A stretch of DNA of 64,000 nt from Macrostomum hystrix. Taxonomy: Eukaryota > Platyhelminthes > Macrostomidae. The notes beneath the pieces were generated by a model, which was given only the letters and a program-made list of their open reading frames with translations, was not told where the DNA came from and ran no database searches. Position 1 is the first letter of the stretch. Every line of letters begins with the position of its first letter. Made by a program: the position numbers and the translations under genes. Shown piece by piece: positions 56,744 through 64,000 of the stretch. The stretch lies in the NCBI GenBank assembly GCA_950097015.1, contig CATNEN010000038.1, positions 1,978,501 to 2,042,500 on the forward strand, written 5' to 3'.

Positions 56744-59700
56744 CTCCTAATGCACTTGACTAGATAGGAGAGGGACATGATTTTCAGCTTATCTTGACGA
56801 GCCAGCCAAGCAAAGCACATCGGACCAGGGGCCGAAGTATGGGCCTTCGCGCAGTCATAAATTTAGGCTTCAATCCGGCACTCGCAAGGCGGCAAAGAAG
56901 ATCCTTTTAAAATTGGTCCGTTTTAGCACTGGGGACACTTGGCTACTCCACAGAGACCCGTGAGGTGGAGGCGGCTAGAGAAAATGTGCTAGGAAAGTTG
57001 GTCAGGATGGGGGGCCGTCCTTCACTTGCTCTCAAGCTTGAGGACTATGATTTCAAGCTTAATACGGCGGGTCAGAGCACTTTCGGGTGGCTGAGAGGCG
57101 GTGCACGGCTTGGCAATGGGACAGGGGGGTCTCCTTCCGTGTTCTACAATGGAGACTTTTTTAGCTCCTTCTGTTGTGGGCCACGCACACACACACACAC
57201 ACTCTCCGATTCTCTCACGCGCAAGCCGCTGATCAATAGTTCCTTGAATCCCGCAAGCCGCTTTCTCTTCCTCCAATAGTTTCTGGTCCCAGTAGCGGTG
57301 CAGGAATGGGCAGGGCGGTAGTGCGGCCATGAGTAGTTGCAGGCTGCGGGGTTGGTGGCATGGGGAGTTGGTTCCGCCCCCGGGTTGGCGAGAACACTTT
57401 TTTTTCTCCTTCGGGCTTCTCGCAGCTTGTTGGGGGTGGCGCCGTGAATTATTCAAGGCTTCCTACTGATGCGTGAGTGTGTGCTCAACAAAGTTGTCGT
57501 CGAGCGCCTCGGTCAGAGCTCAACTGAGACACGCACACTGCCTGCTGCTGCGCTGGGAATTAAGCAAACGACCGGCGGGGAATGGGACCACACGATCGGG
57601 ACAGGCGTCCAAGTAGTTTGATAGATGAGCGCGGGCTCAAATTTACTCGTGTTGGGACATAAAACATGCCGGATCGAATCCAGATCCAATCAAGAAATTT
57701 CTGTGACAGTTTTGAAGTCTAGTTTTAATAGTCGAGGTTAGCATGTTTCGACCTGGCTTTCCAGCCTAGATTATGGCGTCTTAATAAATAAATTAATACT
57801 TAATAATTGCAGGAGGGCTGCGGGCAATGGCACATCATTTGGTGACACTAGACCCGCAGCCAGAGATGAGGCAATTCTGCCCATTTCGCTGACTCCTGAG
57901 CACACACGCACACAGATACTGTACGCAGGCACACGCTCACACAGGTGTGTACATCTACCATGACTTTCTCATCATCAGGCAGTGTAAACTCTCACTGTGC
58001 CTTCGAGGTTGGCCCTCAAGGGCGTAAATTGCACGACAAGCCCTCAAGCCCAAATGAATGTGGCCTCGCCGCGGAATCCAGCTTAGGCAAGAGGCGAGAG
58101 GCAAATGCGTTAGACCGCTCTCTGCCACGGACCCCCACAAGCGAGTTAGTAGTTACTCTCGTGAAGTTAAATCAGCAGCCGGACTTCCTCACTACAGGCA
58201 AGCCAATCCAGTGCTGGGTGCCGCAGGAGTTCTCCAAGGCCTGGGAGGATTTCGCCGAGAACTACTGCTGGGTGTCCAACACCTACTTCCTGTTTCCCGA
58301 CAAAGAGATCCCGACGCCGAGGGATCTGCCGAGCGCCAAGTACATCACCTATTACCAGTGGGTGGCCATTGTGCTGGCCGGGCAGGCCATCATCACCTGG
58401 ATACCGCACCTCATCTGGCGGGTTGGCGCGCGCCGGCTTCCCACGCTTATCAAGAACGCGCGCAACGCGTCGATTCCAGACTCGGACCTGCGGCGCAAAG
58501 CGGTGCAGTGCCTGGTGGCCGTACTGGAAGAGCAGGCCGAGGCGGCGCGGCGTTACTCGCGAGTTCGCGGCATGGTGGACAAGTTCCTGTTCTGCTTCAG
58601 TCCGTCACTGCGGCTAACGATGCTCTTCCTTCTGGTCCGGCTGATGTTTGTGGGCAACGCAGTCGGCCAGATCTACCTGATGCAGAAGTTCATCGGCTCC
58701 AACAGCACTCTGTTTGGCTATGACGTGCTGATGAATCTGATCGCTGGACGGGACTGGCAGGAGACGTCCAACTTCCCGAGGGTCACTTACTGCCACCTCA
58801 CCATTCGGAAGTTAGGGACGAAAAATCAAACGTGAGTAGCATGCGTATGGAACCAGCTTGCAGTTGTGACACATTATGAACATTTCTTTATCGTTAGAAG
58901 ATTGGTACTCGTAGGAGATTGGTACTCGTAGGAGATTGGTACTCGTAGGAGATTAGTACTCGTAGGAAATTGGTACTCGTAGGAGATTAGGGAGATTGAT
59001 ACTCGTAGGAGATAGGTACTCGTATGAGATTGGTACTCGTAGGAGATTGGTACTCGTAGGAGATAGGTACTCGTAGGAGATTGGTACTCGTAGGAGATTC
59101 GTACTCGTAGGAGATCGGTACTCGTTGGAGATTAGTACTCGTAGGAGATTGGTACTCGTAGCAGATTAATACTCGTAGGAGATTGGTACTCGTAAGAGAT
59201 TACTACTCGTAGGAGATTAATAGCTCGTACTCGTAGGAGATTGGTACTCGTAGGAGATTAATACTCGTAGGAGATTGGTACTCGTTGGAGATTAATACTC
59301 GTAAGAGATTGGTACTCGTAGGAGATTGGTACTCGTAGGAGATTAGTACTCGTAGGAGATTAATACTCGTAGGAGATTGGTACTCGTAGCAAATCGGTAC
59401 TCGTAGGAGATTGCTACTCGTAGCAAAGTGGTACTGGTAGGAGCTGTTACGCACCCGGTCGGAGACCAGGCGATCATTTCTCACACCGCAGCCGCTCCTT
59501 CACTCTAATCCATCTTGCACAACTCCGGCTCCCTAAAACCGAACTCGGCCCGAAGCCCCTCGATTAGCTGATGACTGAATATGCGCCACTTGAGGCTGAG
59601 GAGGGTCAGCGGCAGAGAGCGCACACCAGACACTTTGGGGCCCGTATCTCTGCTCGCCTTTCTTAGCCTGGGGATCGGGTCTTGAATTTCCAGCCCGCCA

Positions 59701-62700
59701 AACCGCCCCAATGCCACGGAAGCGAGAGCTTAAGTCGCACCTCCCTGTACTGGACGCGTTTTTAAAAGCTTCCCCCTCCAATGCACGTTGGCTAGGGGGA
59801 GGAGATTTTCCTCTCGCTTCAAACTACCCTCGGTGCCGTCCTCTTTTCCCCTCCTTCCCCGCCCCCCCTCTGGCCCGGCTGCTCCCCAGAGGTCCAACGG
59901 GAAGCGAAGAAAATAAGACGGTTTTAGGGTCGAGACCGCATGCGGACGGTCGGGGAGGGGGGCGTGCGGCCTCAGCCCGCCGCAATGGAAATGCGAGCTG
60001 TTAATTTCCCCTCCCATCCTACCGATAAGTGGATGAAGCTCGCGGACTCCCATCGGACCTCAGGCACCTTTTGTGCCTCACTTAAAAAGCCCTTATAAAT
60101 TGAGCTGAGCACAGTTTGAGAACTTTAACTGCTCAACCTGCGGGCTGGTGGCATGTGGGCCGCTACTATCCCTCATCCGCTCCTGCGCCTCATCCGCTCC
60201 TGCCCGTCATCCGCTCCTACCCCTCATCCGCTCCTACCCCCTTATCCGCTCCTACCCCTCATCCGCTCCTGCGCCTCATCCGCTCCTGCCCGTCATCCGC
60301 TCCTACCCCTCATCCGCTCCTACCCCTCATCCGCTCCTACCCCTCATCCGCTCCTACCCCTCATCCGCTCCTGCGCCTCATCCGCTCCTGCGCCTAATCC
60401 GCTCCTGCCCCTCATCCGCTCCTACCCCTCATCCGCTCCTACCCCCTCATCCGCTCCTACCCCTCATCCGCTCCTGCGCCTCATCCGGTCCTGCCCCTCA
60501 TCCGCTCCTACCCCTCATCCGCTTCTAACTCCCTCATCCGCTCCTACCCCCTTATCCGCTCCTACCCATCATCCGCTCCTACCCCTCATCCGCTCCTGCC
60601 CCTCATCCGCTCCTACCCCTCATCCGCTTCTGACTCCTTCATCCGCTTCTAACCCCCTCATCCGCTCCTACCCATCATCCGCTCCTACCCATCATCCGCT
60701 CCTAACGCCTCATCCGCTCCTACCCCCTCATCTGCTCCTACCCCTCATCCGCTCCTACCCCTCATCCACTCCTACCCATCATCTGCTCCTACCCCCTCAT
60801 CCGCTTCTAACCCCCTCATCCGCTCCTACCCATCATCCGCTCCTACCCATCATCCGCTCCTAACGCCTCATCCGCTCAAACGCCTCATCCGCTCCTAACG
60901 CCTCATCCGCTCCTAACGCCTCATCCGCTCCTAATGCCTCATCCGCTCCTAACGCCTCATCCGCTCAAAGCCTCATCCGCTCCTAACGCCTCATCCGCTC
61001 CTAACGCCTCATCCGCTCCTAACGCCTCATCCGCTCCTACCCCCTCATCCGCTTCTAACCCCCTCATCCGCTCCTACCCATCATCCGCTCCTACCCATCA
61101 TCCGCTCCTAACGCCTCATCCGCTCAAACGCCTCATCCGCTCCTAACGCCCCATCCGCTCCTAGCCCATCAATCCAGGCTCTATATGTCTTGCAACCTGG
61201 CCCACCAAGGACACATTTTATCGCGGTCAATAAAAAGACCTTTCAAAACCAATCGGAATGCATTAACAAGAGATTTCTCAAAATATTGATTTATGTTTAA
61301 GCATAATAGCTCAGACGAACACCCCTTACACAAAATCCAAAATGCTAGGACTACAACAATACAATTAGGTGGAAGATTGTGTAGGAAGAAAAAAGTGAGT
61401 GGAGACTCCACGCTGTGTTTGTGCGCCGCGCTGCCATTCAACTCCTGACAGAGAGCGGAAGGCTGCGAGACGTGGAACCGTCTAGTGGAAGCGGGTCTTG
61501 GTAGAGAAAATTTCGTTTCATATTTTTCTGAGCTCATTGCATTGGACCTCGGCTGAAAAGTGCTCCAAATGTTTGCTCAAGGAAATCAAAGCAGCAAATA
61601 AGGAGAAGTTGTTTCTCTATTTTCGTCAGTTTGGGTTCCTGCGGCACCGCTTGAGGCGGTTTTCAATTTCATTGCCTGACAATTGAAAGCAGATTTAAAA
61701 CGCTCGAATGGCTACTTTGAAACCGGAATCAAAGCTGTACGAGCGAGCAGGGAAAATCACATGACATTTCTAGACATCATGAAATCCCGCGCAGCCCCGT
61801 TAGAAATCCTCCCTGAAAAAAATTTTGGCAGCGCTCGAATGCTGACTGACTAGGCGATGATGTGCTGTGGTTGAGCTGCGCCTAATATTTTAATTTGCGT
61901 CAGGGTGTCCATAGTGGCTTATTTCCACCAATTGTTGCCCTTGAAGGTCCAGCAAATCCGTCTAGATAAAAGTAGGTGACCACCGAAGACGGAGGAACAT
62001 TCGGGTGACATGCCGATAAATTTTGAAGGCCTGGCAAGGCCTGGCACGGAGGCGCAGTGCTAATTTGTGTATTGGGGTGTATGAAATACACTAGCGCTTT
62101 TGGGAAAAATCCGACCGTCGGCCAGAACCACTGAATATTTCGACGGTCTGAAGAGCTGGCGACTTGATTCTTATTTCAGAAGATGCGCAACAAAAAGTTT
62201 TTGAGTTTCGTCTGCTTTCGTTGTTCCGTTTTTCAGTGGAATTTTCAGTGGACAGGGAATTTCACCCCTTGGTAGTTCTACTGTTAAAGAGGATCACCAC
62301 CGAAATGTTTAGGATTTCCTAGAAACCTTCAAGACAGAAATAGTTCCTGCCATGATTGGTACGAACTAGCACAGAAAAAGAAGAACTACCGAAGTGGAAA
62401 ACTTCCAGGCAACGAACACCTCTGGAAAATGTCCCGCTGAAATTTCCATCGGCATCGGCTGTCTCCGTTTTTTAGCGGGGTGGAGGATGGGAGGCTGGCA
62501 GCGGAGGTAATAGGAGGCGGCGGATTCCCTTGAGTCCTCCCAGCCTACTCAAAGCTGCGGCCAGCTCAAATTCTGCTCTGCGCTCCGCGAAGGAAACTTT
62601 TCTGGCTTCTCGGCTTCTGTCGCTAATTTCCTGTTCCCATCTTCTCGGCAGCTTGCTTCCGCGCGACTCATCATCGTCGAGTCAGGTCAAAGAAGGCAGG

Positions 62701-64000
62701 AAAAACTGTTGCCACGCACTCGGCGGCGGGTGGCTGAAATTAATTTCAGCTTGCAATCTCATCTAAAGCGACTTTGCCTCGGCGATGAGGCGGTGCTGCC
62801 AACTCATCTCCCAACTCATTTGCTTCCCAACTTTTTTCATCCCGAAAAAAACTGATTTCCCTTAACTGTCGGGTAGGCTATAAAAACGAAGTTGCACAGG
62901 TGTGCGCAGAGCGGGTGCGATTTACATTCAGAGAAATTTGCTGGGTTATCGCTCAATCCAGTCCGTATTCGTGTGATGCTACTCGTCATCAGTAGGACAA
63001 ATGGAATTTTCTCGGTTGCAATTTCGCATAGTTTGCTATTTTTGCCCAGTGGTTAGTTGGAATTTTGCAGCGAGAGGTGATAATTCACTAAAGTGATAAT
63101 TGCAAATGTACTTTAGACTCAATATTTACTCAGCAAATGGACAAATAAACAATCCAACAACCCACTCACCCACCCCAATTCCATTTTCAACTTGAAAACT
63201 CTTTCAATTAAAACAAATATTTCAGTCCTCTCTAGTTCACCTACTGACAGTAGAGTGCTAAAAGCTTTAAACTATCCCAAATATTAGTAACCAAAAATAA
63301 TTTAATATTCGATGCATTGCTTTTTCAATTGAATTGTGAATAAAAAAACTTCTTTTGCAATGCAATTCCTACTTACCAAGAATGCCTGCTCTTTTAAATT
63401 TCTCCTCTTTCATCCCATCATTTTCTTTGTGAGGATCTTGAGTTTTACCCGACATGCATTAAACTTTTAGTTATATTTTTAAACAATTCAAATTCTTTCG
63501 GTAAAAAGAAATTCAAAATTAGGGAAATTATTGATCGTTAGTTTTAAATGTCAAAAAACAAAGCAGCTGTGACAGACCCTCACGGGCTGATTCGTGTAAT
63601 CATCAAAGTAAAAATCATCACCATACTCTCCGACCCGCAACACGACATGCAGGTACTCTCTCCAGTGCGTGCTGCCCATCAACCACTTTGTTGAGAAGGT
63701 CTACATCTTTCTCTGGTTCTGGTTTATCATCATTGGCGTGCTCACCCTCTTGAGCACACTAGTGTGGATTGCCAGAATCCTCATTCCCGGTCGTCGCGTC
63801 GCCTTCATCAAGCAGTACCTGCGAGCGATGCGCCTCGTCTCGAACACCGAAGACCGCGACTGCAAGCGGTTCGTGGCCAACTCGCTAGGTCCCGACGGCG
63901 TCTTCATCCTGCAGGTGGTGTCCAGCCTGGCCAGCGATCTCATCGCACTCGACGTGGCCACAACTCTGTGGAAGAATTACCGGCAAGCGAAGATTACTGG
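54233..64000 (+). CDS. Innexin (gap junction subunit), 3' end beyond window
   Basis: Four-pass membrane protein that forms gap junctions and hemichannels in invertebrates. Exons 54233-54383, 58198-58831 and 63653-64000 (cut by the window) join through split Gly (G|GC) and Thr (AC|G) codons, giving 377 residues so far. Exon 1 encodes MDAGFVLKLGRIFKTP and transmembrane segment 1 (about residues 33-49). Exon 2 begins GKPIQCWVPQEF, with first-loop cysteines in QCWVP and ENYCW. The innexin signature YYQWV opens segment 2 (about 106-125); segment 3 is about 200-222. The second loop, CHLTIRKLGTKNQTYSLQC, spans the exon 2/3 splice and carries an NQT sequon, followed by VLPINHFVEK and segment 4. A longer frame starting at 57945 inside a SINE runs into exon 2 but is not the main product. 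Introns (3.8 and 4.8 kb) are full of arrays and repeats. The C-terminal tail is missing. Confidence 0.95.
54375..54838 (+). repeat. 58-bp array containing the innexin exon 1 donor site
   Basis: Eight units containing TATGTCGGTAGGTGACCTAG and CTTATCTTTGCCACACCTGT. The first unit overlaps the last bases of innexin exon 1 and its donor (TATGTCG|GTATGTGACC). Units 1 and 5 share GTATGTG and GACACTTC, the others GTAGGTG and GACCCTTC, so units 1-4 were duplicated as a block. Confidence 0.95.
55262..55848. repeat. 24-bp minisatellite in innexin intron 1
   Basis: About 24 units of GACAGCAACAGTGACACTCA plus GGAT, with GCGACAGT and GGAACAGT variants. A plus-strand frame of 205 codons (repeating DDSNSDTQ) and a second, overlapping frame (TATVTLRM) are both open, which favours an artefact. 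Blocks of variants are duplicated (about 55463 and 55631). Confidence 0.93.
55849..57794. other. Innexin intron 1, remaining sequence
   Basis: GC-richer unique sequence without convincing exons. It includes a CTG run (56696-56742) and a short CA run (about 57185-57201). Confidence 0.4.
56696..56742. repeat. CTG microsatellite in innexin intron 1
   Basis: About 15 uninterrupted CTG triplets, intronic in the innexin gene. Confidence 0.95.
57795..58150 (-). mobile_element. Full-length SINE in innexin intron 1
   Basis: The longest copy of the family. Reverse complemented, it opens with the tRNA-like head GGGGTCCGTGGCAGAGAGCG, TTTGCCTCTCGC and GGATTCC. It continues through GCAATTTACGCCCTTGAGGG, GTACACACCTGTGTGAGCGT and GTCAGCGAAATGGGCAGAAT to CAGCCCTCCTGCAATTATT, and ends in an ATT-rich tail. 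It is inserted antisense to innexin, about 50 bp before the exon 2 acceptor. Confidence 0.88.
58890..59445. repeat. 17-bp minisatellite in innexin intron 2
   Basis: About 32 units of GTAGGAGATTGGTACTC with TTAATACTC and TTAGTACTC variants, starting about 60 bp after the exon 2 donor. Confidence 0.95.
59446..60149. other. Innexin intron 2, unique GC-rich part
   Basis: No exon recognised; short frames on both strands without homology. Confidence 0.4.
60150..61165. repeat. 17-bp pyrimidine-rich satellite in innexin intron 2
   Basis: About 58 units of CATCCGCTCCTACCCCT and variants (TGCGCCT, AACGCCT). Blocks of variants recur; for example the sequence around 60785-60890 reappears at about 61045-61140. 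Confidence 0.95.
61166..63652. other. Innexin intron 2, 3' part
   Basis: Non-coding apart from the dispersed repeat at 61893-62295. The acceptor of exon 3 is GACATGCAG at 63652. Confidence 0.45.
61893..62295 (+). repeat. Dispersed repeat, copy B
   Basis: Opposite orientation to copy A at 37270-37715. It starts TCAGGGTGTCCATAGTGG, which looks like a transposon end, but I found no matching inverted terminus downstream, so the class is unknown. Confidence 0.85.

Noticed and set aside
57945-58197. SINE-derived N-terminus as the true innexin start
   Set aside because: Exon 1 at 54233-54383 supplies the expected N-terminal helix and first transmembrane segment and joins precisely at GKPIQCW.
58058-58723. 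221-codon frame overlapping innexin exon 2 in another phase
   Set aside because: It is an out-of-frame shadow of the innexin exon, which has the YYQWV signature and phase-matched splices.

Overview
The window reads as an invertebrate nuclear genome, most probably a free-living flatworm (Platyhelminthes). It holds spliced animal genes with GT-AG introns and an innexin, which vertebrates lack in this form. It also has tRNA-derived SINEs, a hAT-like DNA transposon and a very heavy load of intron-resident minisatellites. The phylum assignment is inference from the innexin flavour and gene structure; metazoan and protostome-like is the firm part.

Five genes can be named or placed in a family by reading exons and checking that splice phases agree. 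They are RPL12 (+, 2469-3361), a neurabin/spinophilin-like PDZ gene (-, 4015-7138), SCAI (-, 10572-16048), Tousled-like kinase TLK (-, 19471-25737) and an innexin (+, 54233 to beyond the window end). Two further genes are well formed but not ordinary. One is a Ras/Rab-like GTPase whose switch II and base-recognition motifs are degenerate (-, 31636-32492). The other is a secreted cysteine-rich protein with a signal peptide and recurring C-x-C modules that I do not recognise (-, 36237-38276). A few isolated exon-like stretches (34551-34664, 35299-35453, 42140-42179) are listed at low confidence.

Layout: 0-16 kb holds RPL12, neurabin-like and SCAI, with RPL12 converging on neurabin-like. 16-19.5 kb is non-coding. 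19.5-25.7 kb is TLK, with a different tandem array in every intron. 25.7-31.6 kb is AT-rich and non-coding, with a hAT-like element flanked by a 9-bp direct repeat. 31.6-38.3 kb holds the GTPase and the cysteine-rich gene. 38.7-52.6 kb is almost wholly satellite DNA, including a 14-bp array of about 2.1 kb, a 48-bp array of about 4.6 kb and a GATA tract. 52.6-64 kb is the innexin gene, whose two introns hold five arrays or tracts, a full SINE and a dispersed repeat.

About 30 percent of the window is tandem repeat by my boundaries. Nearly all of the very long reading frames here (up to about 1,100 codons) are satellites that lack stop codons, not proteins. The most interesting structure is how arrays relate to splicing. 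The innexin exon 1 donor site is itself part of an eightfold 58-bp repeat. A 50-bp piece of SCAI exon 7 with its donor is embedded in an array two introns downstream. Other intronic arrays repeat acceptor-like or branch-point-like motifs on the sense strand.
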